DNA of 64,000 nt from positions 3,218,035-3,282,034 of the forward strand of contig NZ_KI912577.1 of assembly GCF_000519085.1 (NCBI RefSeq), written 5' to 3'. Both the position numbers and the translations under genes were made by a program. Positions 49,275 to 56,270 of the stretch are shown one piece after another (within the stretch, counting starts at the first letter, position 1; each line of letters begins with the position of its first letter). The notes below the pieces were generated by a model. It saw only the letters and a program-made list of their open reading frames with translations. It was not told the DNA's origin and made no database searches. Origin of the DNA: Methylobacterium sp. 10 (GTDB taxonomy: Bacteria > Pseudomonadota > Alphaproteobacteria > Rhizobiales > Beijerinckiaceae).

Positions 49275-50171
49275 ATGGCTTTTTGGGCTGATGAAGCTTG
49301 GATAGACGCCAGCAAAAATCATACATATGTCACCGGATTTGATAAAAAGAATCTTTCAGATGGAGCATACAAGCTTACTCTAGGCGACGAGGCTATTGTT
49401 TCTTCGGGTTACTCTGAGCAGGGTTCTGATAACGCCTATCGAAAGCTAGATGTTGGCGCAGAATTGAAGTTGCTCCCCGGGCAGTTTGCATACCTAATAA
49501 CTGAGGAGAGCGTTTATCTGACGACTTCTATTATTGGTTTTATTAATGTTGCTACTAAGATAAAGCTCAAAGGTCTTGTAAACATTTCTGGATTTCACGT
49601 GGACGCTGGATATGAAGGCAGGTTAATATTTACCGTATTTAATGCCGGTCCAACACCATTGAGTATATTTCGTGGCGATCCACTATTCCGCTTTTGGATC
49701 AGCGATTTTCGCGGTGCTGGAAGTGTAGTGAAAAGCGGGATCAAATCTATACCGCGCGATTGGGCCGATAGGTTGCATGGCACCTATCCTTCACCTTTTG
49801 CCCTATCTGCAAGGGTAACCGAGCTTGAGAAAGATGTATCCAATCTTAAAAAAGATAAAAATCAATTACTGATTTACGGTTTACTTGCCGCTCTATTTTT
49901 ATTTCCGTTTGTGGCTGGTCTCTACTCTTCGGTTTTTGCGCCATGGTTTAGTTCAGCGGTCAGTGAAAGGGTGCTCGACAGCCTGTTTAAGCGTACTCCT
50001 ACCTCTACCTCGTCAGTGGCTAAAGAAACGCAATCCTCGAAGTCTTCAGCGTCTGATGCAGAAGTAGCTAAGAATACGCCGGAACAGTCTCTCAAAGCTA
50101 AACCGCCCGCTGCCAGTAACCCTTCCACTGACGTGAAACAGGATGCGCTAGAGAAGACGACACCGCCATAA
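49275..50171 (+). CDS. dCTP deaminase/dUTPase-fold protein with C-terminal membrane anchor
   Basis: 298 residues, AGGAG before ATG. Residues about 20-155 resemble the dCTP deaminase/dUTPase beta fold: LSDGAYKLTLGDEAIVS, PGQFAYLITEESVYLTTSII, and GFHVDAGYEGRLIFTVFNAG with SIFRGDPLFRFW. The usual catalytic SSxGR stretch is replaced by ATKIKLKGLVNI, so deaminase activity is doubtful. A short coiled coil (LSARVTELEKDVSNLKKDKN) leads to one membrane helix (LLIYGLLAALFLFPFVAGLY) and a Ser/Pro/Thr-rich tail. The last 74 bp overlap the transposase gene antisense. AT-rich like its partner. Confidence 0.75.
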   Translation: MAFWADEAWIDASKNHTYVTGFDKKNLSDGAYKLTLGDEAIVSSGYSEQGSDNAYRKLDVGAELKLLPGQFAYLITEESVYLTTSIIGFINVATKIKLKGLVNISGFHVDAGYEGRLIFTVFNAGPTPLSIFRGDPLFRFWISDFRGAGSVVKSGIKSIPRDWADRLHGTYPSPFALSARVTELEKDVSNLKKDKNQLLIYGLLAALFLFPFVAGLYSSVFAPWFSSAVSERVLDSLFKRTPTSTSSVAKETQSSKSSASDAEVAKNTPEQSLKAKPPAASNPSTDVKQDALEKTTPP

Positions 50172-51057
50172 GGTACTGGACACCGTTGCTCTTGCGGCGG
50201 TGATCCTCGCGCCAAGCCATCTCGCCAGCGTAGGCGCCCAGGTAGGTGCCGCTGATCCGGTGATGAACGCCCATCTCCGCCCGACGAAGGCGTGAAAAGA
50301 ACGACTCGGCTTGGTTGGTGCAGGCCTCGCCGTCGCTGTAGCTCTCGCTGTGATTGATGCGCTTCGTCAGGAAGCGAGCGTGAAGCTTGTCCCAACCGGC
50401 GGCTTCGTCGGCATGAACAGTGGAGCCGAGCGCGATGCGGCTAGCGATCACGGAAACGGAAGCCTCTTCGGTCTTGGACACGAACGAGAGGGTGCGGCCA
50501 CCGCGCTCGCGGGCCACCACGACGACGCTGCGCTTGCCGGTCTGATGCTCGGCCTTGCGGCGGTCGATCCGGTCTTCCTTGCGGTTCTCAGGGCGAATGT
50601 GGCCACCGAAATAGGCGCCGTCGACCTCGACCACGCCAGACGCGGTATGGGTGGCAACCTCGGCCGAAATCGCCTCACGCAGCTTGTGCGTGAGAACGAA
50701 GGCCGTCTTGTACTGGCAATCAAGATCGCGGGAGAGCTGCAGGGCGCTGTGGCCCTTGGCGCCGTTCACGAAGATCGCCACGGCCATCAGAATGTCGCGG
50801 AGGGCCATCTTGCGCGAAGCGAAGATGCTGCCGCTGGTGACGCTGAACTGGTGCTTGCAGGCCTGACACTTCCAGAGCTTGCGGGTCGTCAGGAAGCTAT
50901 GCGTGAGACAGCCGCAGCGCGGGCAAACCGGATCGCCGCCCGTATCGGCCCAACGGACCATACGGAAGGTCTCGAAGGCCTCTTCGTCGCTCATGCGCGC
51001 GACCTTGCTCAGGGAGAGCGTGCGGGCGGCGCGGGAGAGGAGGAAGTGCTGTGACAT
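50098..51057 (-). CDS. IS1595 family (ISXO2-like) transposase
   Basis: 319 residues. N-terminal zinc ribbon CPRCGC...CQAC, then the ISXO2-like catalytic domain: VVEVDGAYFGGHIRPENRKE (first Asp), GSTVHADEAAGWDKL (second Asp), HSESYSDGEACTNQAESFFS (Asn/Glu region) and GTYLGAYAGEMAWRED, ending NGVQYLMAVSSSL...WKGYWQR as in the family. ATG 51057 is chosen; a GTG at 51081 in the same frame is inside operator 2. The palindrome ends 4 bp before the ATG, leaving no ribosome site, so translation may be held down by an RNA hairpin. Confidence 0.93.
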   Translation of the reverse strand: MSQHFLLSRAARTLSLSKVARMSDEEAFETFRMVRWADTGGDPVCPRCGCLTHSFLTTRKLWKCQACKHQFSVTSGSIFASRKMALRDILMAVAIFVNGAKGHSALQLSRDLDCQYKTAFVLTHKLREAISAEVATHTASGVVEVDGAYFGGHIRPENRKEDRIDRRKAEHQTGKRSVVVVARERGGRTLSFVSKTEEASVSVIASRIALGSTVHADEAAGWDKLHARFLTKRINHSESYSDGEACTNQAESFFSRLRRAEMGVHHRISGTYLGAYAGEMAWREDHRRKSNGVQYLMAVSSSLAHPVSRQWKGYWQRAV

Positions 51058-51060
51058 GAG

Positions 51061-51126
51061 GCCAACGTTTTCCGTTGGCACTGGTGATAAGCACGGACAT
51101 CGTTGGCGTCAACGAAATTCGTTGGC
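51061..51126. promoter_or_regulatory. Operators 2 and 3 between transposase and XRE regulator
   Basis: Operator 2: GCCAACG-TTTTC-CGTTGGC at 51061-51079. Operator 3: GTCAACG-AAATT-CGTTGGC at 51108-51126, with an extra half site CGTTGGC at 51101-51107. Both share the N5 spacing of operator 1 at the left end. They lie directly before the transposase ATG and overlap the approach to the regulator promoter. Confidence 0.75.
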
Positions 51127-51127
51127 G

Positions 51128-51156
51128 TTGACCTAATCCACGTTCGTCCGTATTTT
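51128..51156 (+). promoter_or_regulatory. Promoter of the XRE regulator
   Basis: TTGACC (51128-51133) and TATTTT (51151-51156) are exactly 17 bp apart. The -10 ends 6 bp before the ATG, the same spacing as at the left cargo gene, predicting a leaderless or nearly leaderless transcript. Confidence 0.65.
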
Positions 51157-51162
51157 GTGAGG

Positions 51163-51399
51163 ATGACGCCAGAGCAGAGCAGAGCCGCCCGAGGATGGCT
51201 GGATTGGGGGCAGCAGGAGTTGGCTTCGGCCGCTTCCGTTTCCCTGTCCACCGTGCGCGACTACGAGAAGGGGCGACGGACGCCGATTCCGACCACTCTT
51301 GCAGCCATGAAAGCTGCCCTTGAAGCTCAAGGGATCGAGTTTGTGAACGACGGCGAAACATTTGGAATTGCCTGCAAATCGACCCAAGTGAAAAATTAG
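51163..51399 (+). CDS. XRE-type HTH regulator
   Basis: 78 residues, a single helix-turn-helix domain: MTPEQSRAARGWLDWGQQEL, ASAASVSLSTVRDYEKGRRT and PIPTTLAAMKAALEAQGIEF. The ASVSLSTVRDYE part is the recognition helix region. Placed next to operators 2 and 3, it is the natural candidate to bind the GCCAACG palindromes and thus control the transposase, itself and the left cargo operon. Overlaps the stop of the convergent gene by 4 bases. Confidence 0.85.
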   Translation: MTPEQSRAARGWLDWGQQELASAASVSLSTVRDYEKGRRTPIPTTLAAMKAALEAQGIEFVNDGETFGIACKSTQVKN

Positions 51400-51674
51400 G
51401 GCGGCAGCGGTCGCCCTGTTATTCGGCACATCTCTGTGACAAAATCTGTCAGAATAGTAATTGGACTAGCTTCTGTGTAAATCGGGAAATCTGCCGGAAT
51501 ACCCCCTGAGCCTTTTCTGCCTGCATGTACTCTAACAACATTGAGATAGTACCGCGTTTGAGCCCAATCATCAGGGGAGCCTAGCCTGTCTTGTATCCAG
51601 GCCCGCTTATATGCCCCACCGCCAATATCCCATTCCACATAGGGCTGGCCTTTGGTGTCATAACTTATTTGCAT
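51396..51674 (-). CDS. Hypothetical protein
   Basis: 92 residues: starts MQISYDTKGQPYVEWDIGGG, then AYKRAWIQDRLGSPDDWAQT and ITILTDFVTEMCRITGRPLP. Mixed beta/alpha, no membrane segment. The ribosome site is weak (purines AAAGACGCAGAAA). Family not recognised. Convergent with the XRE gene. Confidence 0.5.
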   Translation of the reverse strand: MQISYDTKGQPYVEWDIGGGAYKRAWIQDRLGSPDDWAQTRYYLNVVRVHAGRKGSGGIPADFPIYTEASPITILTDFVTEMCRITGRPLPP

Positions 51675-51705
51675 TTTCTGCGTCTTTATGATTGAAATTT
51701 ATGGG

Positions 51706-51775
51706 TGGACCGGGAGGGGATCGGACCCTCGGGGGCTTCCGTGGATAGGGGTGCGCCCGTCGCCAGACCCGGCCC
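51706..51775 (-). other. tRNA 3'-half-like fragment
   Basis: On the minus strand GGGCCGG at the 5' side pairs with CCGGTCC at the 3' side (seven pairs including one G-U), and GAGGG-TCCGATC-CCCTC forms a T-arm with a 7-base loop directly before the acceptor strand. The middle 38 bases do not fold into proper D and anticodon arms. Probably a decayed tRNA or captured attachment site; not a functional tRNA. Confidence 0.35.
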
Positions 51776-51785
51776 AACTTATTGA

Positions 51786-51815
51786 GAATGCCCCGGCACA
51801 GTGACCGGGGCATTC
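51786..51815 (-). terminator. Hairpin after higA
   Basis: GAATGCCCCGG and CCGGGGCATTC form a perfect 11-bp stem with an 8-base loop, 5 bp after the higA stop on the minus strand. The tail is not a T-run in either direction, but the strength and placement suggest an end point for higBA transcripts. Confidence 0.55.
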
Positions 51816-51820
51816 TTGCG

Positions 51821-52162
51821 TTAAATGGCCAGCGCCCGTCGCACGTACTCAGGATCGTTATCAATCAGCCTGAGTAGAACCAGTGCCGTCGTTTGCGGCA
51901 CGCGCTTGTCCTGCTCCCAGTTGCGGAGCGATTCCAGGGGCAGTCCAAAGCATGCGGCGAACTCGCGCTGTGACATGCCGAGCTTGGCTCGGATCGCCTT
52001 CACATCCACGCTGGTCGGCGCTTGCCACGGGATAAGCCGCGCCGATCCTTCGTTGCCTTTTGCCCAAGCAATGGCATCGTCGAGGCCATCGACGATCCTT
52101 TGGCCGCCATCGGACACCCTGCGCTCGCTCGCCATTGCATCTCTCCTCGGATTCTTTTTCAT
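51821..52162 (-). CDS. HigA-type XRE antitoxin
   Basis: 113 residues. The C-terminal half is an XRE helix-turn-helix (VKAIRAKLGMSQREFAACFG and LPLESLRNWEQDKRVPQTTA), the pattern of HigA/MqsA-like antitoxins of the RelE superfamily. N-terminal half is basic with AIAWAKGNEGSARL. ATG 52162 follows GGAGAG; an ATG at 52135 is also possible. Toxin-first gene order, with one base between toxin stop and antitoxin start, is typical of higBA. Confidence 0.87.
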   Translation of the reverse strand: MKKNPRRDAMASERRVSDGGQRIVDGLDDAIAWAKGNEGSARLIPWQAPTSVDVKAIRAKLGMSQREFAACFGLPLESLRNWEQDKRVPQTTALVLLRLIDNDPEYVRRALAI

Positions 52163-52163
52163 T

Positions 52164-52580
52164 TTATGCTCTCCGACCCACTTGAAGGTCGGCCTCGGAG
52201 CCGGGACAGGCGAGCTCCCCAACGAGGAACTCAACCTTCCGGTCGATCTCTTTCATGCGGGCCGCGCTGAGTTGAGCGACTTGGCCCTTCGGATATGCCG
52301 CCAGCATCAGCAGCGGCATATTGAGGTCTCTGAAGTAGTAAACGACCCTCGCGCCACCCCTTTTGCCTGAGCCCTTGGCTCGCCACCGGATCTTCCTCAA
52401 ACCCGATGTACCGGGGATGCGGACGCCCGCTTCGGGGTTTGCCGCCACATAGTTCAGAAGGCCGGAGTACTCCTCCATCGTGAAAATCTTATCGGCCTCC
52501 CGTTTGAAGCTTCTCACAACAAGAAGCTCGATCGGATGGCCTTCGGCTTGGAACTCGATCACCTCGAAGGGGGCAGGCAT
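52164..52580 (-). CDS. HigB/RelE-type toxin
   Basis: About 138 residues from ATG 52580 (ATG 52589 also possible). RelE-superfamily core: FTMEEYSGLLNYVAANPEAG, IPGTSGLRKIRWRAKGSGKR and GGARVVYYFRDLNMPLLMLA, with basic residues expected for ribosome-dependent mRNA cleavage. The C-terminus (LVGELACPGSEADLQVGRRA) is longer than usual. Lies at the right end of the transposon, where it could stabilise the element by post-segregational effect. Confidence 0.87.
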   Translation of the reverse strand: MPAPFEVIEFQAEGHPIELLVVRSFKREADKIFTMEEYSGLLNYVAANPEAGVRIPGTSGLRKIRWRAKGSGKRGGARVVYYFRDLNMPLLMLAAYPKGQVAQLSAARMKEIDRKVEFLVGELACPGSEADLQVGRRA

Positions 52581-52651
52581 GATGGACATCTCTCGGCCAG
52601 GGGTTGTGGCAACCCCAGCTTGAGCATGCGCAATCGCCAAGGCCGAGAACG

Positions 52652-52702
52652 TCAGTAGGCCATTGGCCTACCCTTGTCAACAAAAGTCGGCCAATGGCCT
52701 AC
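52652..52702 (-). promoter_or_regulatory. higBA promoter with paired operators
   Basis: On the minus strand TTGACA (52680-52675) and TACTGA (52657-52652) are 17 bp apart. The palindrome GTAGGCCATTGGCCTAC (52655-52671) fills the spacer, and an inverted 14-base match GGCCAATGGCCTAC (52689-52702) sits upstream of the -35, centres 31 bp apart. Expected HigA or HigBA binding sites for autorepression. Confidence 0.72.
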
Positions 52703-52726
52703 GGGTGAGCTTGCTACCTAATACCG
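52703..52726. repeat. Right terminal inverted repeat
   Basis: Ends CTACCTAATACCG; exact reverse complement of 47576-47599. Directly followed by the second copy of the target sequence CGGAAATG at 52727-52734. Confidence 0.93.
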
Positions 52727-53952
52727 CGGAAATGGGTGGAGGTTCCGCCCAGCGGCGTCGGCAGCCGCCAGGCGGCCAGCGCCGGGCCGAGCACGTCGAA
52801 CAGGGCGGTGTATTCGAGGGCGAAGCACCGGGTCAGCCAGGAATCGCGGGCGTTGTCGATGACGAGGCGGCCCTGCAGGCAGGCGGTACGCGGGGAGGCG
52901 CGGGCGAAAGCCTCCGCCGCCGCCCGCAACTGGCCGGGATCGGGCACGTCCTCCGCGTCGTAGACGACGAGGCAGCTGCCCCGCGCCAGGGGCAGGGCGG
53001 CGTTGAGGGCGCGCGGCTTGGTCCTGGGCAGCCCCGGCGGCACCACGACGACCTCCACATGCGCCGGCAGTGTGAGGCGCGCGAGGGCCGCCGCCGTCGC
53101 GGCATCGTCGGCTTCCGTGAGGAGCTTGATGTCGAGCTTCGCCACGGGATAGTCGAATCGCGTCAGCGCCCCGAGCAGACGGGGAACCACTGCCGCCTCC
53201 CGGTAGAGCGCAACGAACACCGTGTAGACCGGCAGCTCACTCTCCGGCATCCTTTGCCCGGGCGTGTCCTCCAGCGCGATCCCGCTGGTCGGGCCGATGG
53301 CGGCCACGCGAAAGGTGAGCAGGGCGAGGAACCCGACCTGAACCAGGACCCAGGTCGCCGTGACGAGGAGTGCCGGCAGGCAGGCCAGGGCGAGGAGGAA
53401 CGCGCCGAAGATGAGGCTCGCCAGAGCGAGGAGCGGCGCCACGGGAGCGGCATTGTAGGCCCAGTCCGGCCTCCGCCTGAGGAGGTCGTCCGAGGCATGG
53501 GCCGCGACTCCCGCCGGGCGCTGGGCGAAGATCGCATGGCGGAGGGCCGTCGGGGTGGTGATGGCCGGCATCAGCCCGGTGGGGCTGCGTCCCTGCAGCA
53601 ATTCGACGACGGCCCGTCCCCGCGGCGCGTAGACGAAGGCCGCCCCCGCCCCCGGATCGAGGGGCGCGACACCCGCGACCAGACTGTCGGGAAACCGCGC
53701 CCCGGCGCCGAGGGGCAGGGTCTCGCCGAGATAGCGCGCGCCGAGGGTGAGGGCGAGGGCGCGATAGAAGCGCTCCTCCTCCATCAGCCCGGACTGGATC
53801 ATAGCGGTGGCGGCATCGGTGCCGCTCGCCCGCGCGAGGGCGGCGGCCTTCGCCAGCACCATTGGGGAGGCCGCGTGGCTCAGGAGAAACGCGATCTCCA
53901 GCGGCAATGCCACCGTTTCGCCGCGCAGTCTCCTGAAACCGAGGATCGACAC
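52727..53952 (-). pseudogene. Family 2 glycosyltransferase, N-terminal part (interrupted)
   Basis: From GTG 53952 (GGGGAG site 8 bases before): an N-terminal domain of about 140 residues resembling the GspE-N/T2SS regulator type, two membrane helices (LLALASLIFGAFLLALACLP and LLVTATWVLVQVGFLALLTF), then the GT-A domain with YTVFVALYREAAVVPRLLGA, TEADD, VVYDAEDVPDPGQL and PLGGTSTHFR. The frame is cut inside the GGTSxHFR motif by the transposon, adding residues GIR and a stop at 52714. Lacks the catalytic TED and QxxRW, so inactive unless the element excises. Confidence 0.88.
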
Positions 53953-53996
53953 CGGAACCGGCTCCCCGAGGCCCGGGAACGTGATAGGGGAGAGCC

Positions 53997-54938
53997 GTGA
54001 GCCAGACGATTCCCGCGCACAACCAATGCGCCACACATGCAACCACACCGTCAAGCTGCCTCGCCTGGTGCGCCGCCGCATTGCTGGTGACGGCGCTGTT
54101 CTCGGCTTGTCCGGCGGCGGCGCAAAACACGGCAGCGCCAGACACGACAACGCGGGATACGGCCTCGCCGAAAGTGGCGATCCCGAACTTCTGGAACCCG
54201 CGCAGCCGCCTCGAACGCATCGAGGCACCGCAGACGGCGCGCGCCATCCGCTTCCTCACCGACGACGAGTTTCCACCCCTGCATTTCGCCGGCCCCGACG
54301 GCGCGCCCACCGGCTTCGTGGTGGAACTCGTCCGGGCGGCATGCGAACGCTTGTCGATCAGCTGCACGATTCAGGCACGGCGGTTCGATACGCTGCTCGA
54401 TGCCCTGGCCGATCGGCAGGGCGACGTGGTCGCGGCTGCGATCCCGCTCACCCCAACCCTGCGCAGCCGCTTCCTCGCCACCCGCCCGTACTTCCGCTGG
54501 CCGGCGCGCTTCGCGGCCCGGACGGACAAGGGCCTGCCCGCCCCCTCGGCCAAGGCCCTGGCCGGCAAGTCCGTGGGCATCGTCACGGGAAGCGCCCATG
54601 CAGCCTATCTCAAGGCGTTTTTCCCCACGGCGGAAGCGCGCGACTTCACCGATCTCGCCACGGCCGAAGGCGCGCTCCGGCGCGGCGACGTGGATTACGT
54701 CTTCGCCGACGGGCTCAACCTCGCCTTGTGGATCGGCGGCATCGATTCCTCGAATTGCTGCGCGCTGGTGGGCGGCGACTACCTGGAGAACCGCTATTTC
54801 GGCGAGGGCATCGGCCTCGTCACCCGGCGCGAGGACACGGCGCTCTCGCGCGCCCTCGACGAAGCCCTCCAACGGCTCTGGGACGAGGGGAAATACGCCG
54901 AGCTGTACCTGCGGTTCTTCCCCGTCAGTCCGTTCTGA
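53997..54938 (+). CDS. Extracellular solute-binding protein, family 3
   Basis: 313 residues from GTG with GGGGAGAG just before. Signal peptide SCLAWCAAALLVTALFSACP with cleavage near AAAQN. Binding-domain blocks: IRFLTDDEFPPLHFAGPDGA, PTGFVVELVRAACERLSISC, LDALADRQGDVVAAAIPLT and AGKSVGIVTGSAHAAYLKAF. Family members bind amino acids for ABC import or act as sensor domains; no permease is adjacent. Divergent from the glycosyltransferase with 44 bp between starts, an unusually tight shared promoter zone. Confidence 0.85.
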   Translation: MSQTIPAHNQCATHATTPSSCLAWCAAALLVTALFSACPAAAQNTAAPDTTTRDTASPKVAIPNFWNPRSRLERIEAPQTARAIRFLTDDEFPPLHFAGPDGAPTGFVVELVRAACERLSISCTIQARRFDTLLDALADRQGDVVAAAIPLTPTLRSRFLATRPYFRWPARFAARTDKGLPAPSAKALAGKSVGIVTGSAHAAYLKAFFPTAEARDFTDLATAEGALRRGDVDYVFADGLNLALWIGGIDSSNCCALVGGDYLENRYFGEGIGLVTRREDTALSRALDEALQRLWDEGKYAELYLRFFPVSPF

Positions 54939-54969
54939 TTCGCCGGCCCATGCCTATCGGGCAGCCAGG

Positions 54970-56040
54970 CTAGCCGCGGGCCTGCAAGATCCCGCGTGCC
55001 TCCTCCGCCAGCCACAGGGTCAGGTCCGCCGCCCCCGTTTCCCGCGCGAGGGACACCGCCTGTCCCGACCAGAGTGGCGAGAAATCGCCTGAGCCTGCCG
55101 CTTCCGCGCGCTGGCGCAGAGGCTGAAGCGCCACGGCGGCCGAGGGAAAAGCCGGTGTCTCCGAGCTCAGCGGGCCGAGTTCCGCCAGGGCGCGGTTGAC
55201 GAGACCTCGGGCGGGGCGGCCCGTGAACACGTTGGTGAGCGCGGTATCCTCGTCGCGGGCCGCCCGCAGGGCGGCGAGATGGACGGGCGAGATGCCGGCC
55301 TCCGGGCAGAGGAGGTAGGCGGTGCCGATCTGGACGGCGGACGCGCCGAGCGTGAGCGCCGCGGCGATCCCGCGGGCATCCGCGATGCCGCCCGCCGCGA
55401 TCACAGGCACGCGCACCGCGTCCACGACCTGCGGCACCAGGGAGAAGGTGCCGACCTGGGATGCCACCGCATCGGTGAGGAACATGCCGCGATGACCGCC
55501 GGCATCGGCCCCTTGCGCGATGATCGCGTCCACGCCGCGCGCATCGAGCCAGCGGGCCTCACGCACCGTCGTGGCGGACGAGACGACGAGGCAGCCCGCA
55601 TCCCTGACGCGGCGAAGCAGCAGGTCGTCCGGGAGCCCGAAATGGAAGCTGACCACCGCCGGGCGCAGATCCTCCACGACGGCGCACATCGTCTCGTCGA
55701 AGGGCGCGCGGTTGGCCATGGCGACCGGCGCCGCCGGGTCGAGGCCGAGTTCGCGATAATAGGGCGCCAGCCGCTCCAGCCATGCGACTTCGCGGGCCGG
55801 ATCGGGGGCGGCCGGCGCGTGGCAGAAGAAATTGAGATTGAACGGACGATCCGTGCCCCGGCGGATCACCGCCACCTCGCCGCGCACCTGTTCGGCGTTG
55901 AGCGCGGCGCAGCCCAGCGACCCGAGGGCGCCGGTGCCGGACACGGCCGCCGCGAGCCCGGCCCGAGGCCCGACCATCGGCGCCTGGACAATGGGGTGAT
56001 CCAGACCGACGAGATCGAGAAAGCGTCTGTCGGGCCACAT
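54970..56040 (-). CDS. Nitronate monooxygenase family protein
   Basis: 356-residue FMN TIM-barrel enzyme of the 2-nitropropane dioxygenase type, which oxidises nitronates such as propionate-3-nitronate. FMN phosphate-binding and active-site blocks: PIVQAPMVGPRAGLAAAVSG, FNLNFFCHAP, VVSFHFGLP, AIIAQGADAGGHRG (with the catalytic His) and VIAAGGIADARGIAAALTLG. Stand-alone; diverges from the MFS gene. Confidence 0.9.
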   Translation of the reverse strand: MWPDRRFLDLVGLDHPIVQAPMVGPRAGLAAAVSGTGALGSLGCAALNAEQVRGEVAVIRRGTDRPFNLNFFCHAPAAPDPAREVAWLERLAPYYRELGLDPAAPVAMANRAPFDETMCAVVEDLRPAVVSFHFGLPDDLLLRRVRDAGCLVVSSATTVREARWLDARGVDAIIAQGADAGGHRGMFLTDAVASQVGTFSLVPQVVDAVRVPVIAAGGIADARGIAAALTLGASAVQIGTAYLLCPEAGISPVHLAALRAARDEDTALTNVFTGRPARGLVNRALAELGPLSSETPAFPSAAVALQPLRQRAEAAGSGDFSPLWSGQAVSLARETGAADLTLWLAEEARGILQARG

Positions 56041-56270
56041 GATGCGGTTTCCTTGCGGTGAGGAGCCACCTGTCTACACCATCGCAGCAGGACGACGTCC
56101 ACCCGCTCGGCAATCGGATCCGATCGCGACGACGCCCGGAGAGGCGAGGGACAGGCCGGAATTCGCGGCCCGATCGATCGTCGGGTCACATGCGACACTG
56201 GTCCATATATTGCTGGTGGTTCGGCGAGGTTTCATTGGCGCCGATAGTGTGGCTGACCTCGGGGCGATCA

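Larger units (their letters stand above)
47576..52726. mobile_element. IS1595-family transposon with cargo
   Basis: 5,151 bp bounded by perfect 24-bp inverted repeats beginning CGGTATTAGG and flanked by the 8-bp direct repeat CGGAAATG (47568-47575 and 52727-52734). The transposase is of the ISXO2/IS1595 type, a family known for 8-bp duplications and passenger genes. The cargo is a winged-helix-like protein, DUF1643, a two-gene AT-rich module, an XRE regulator, a hypothetical gene and a HigBA-like pair. The element disrupts a glycosyltransferase, and its ends, duplication and transposase look intact, suggesting a recent insertion. Confidence 0.92.

Noticed and set aside
50311-51054. 247-residue plus-strand open frame across the transposase
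   Set aside because: Antisense of a clear IS1595 transposase with no motif of its own.
51706-51775. Functional tRNA gene
   Set aside because: Only acceptor and T-arm form; no proper anticodon arm.
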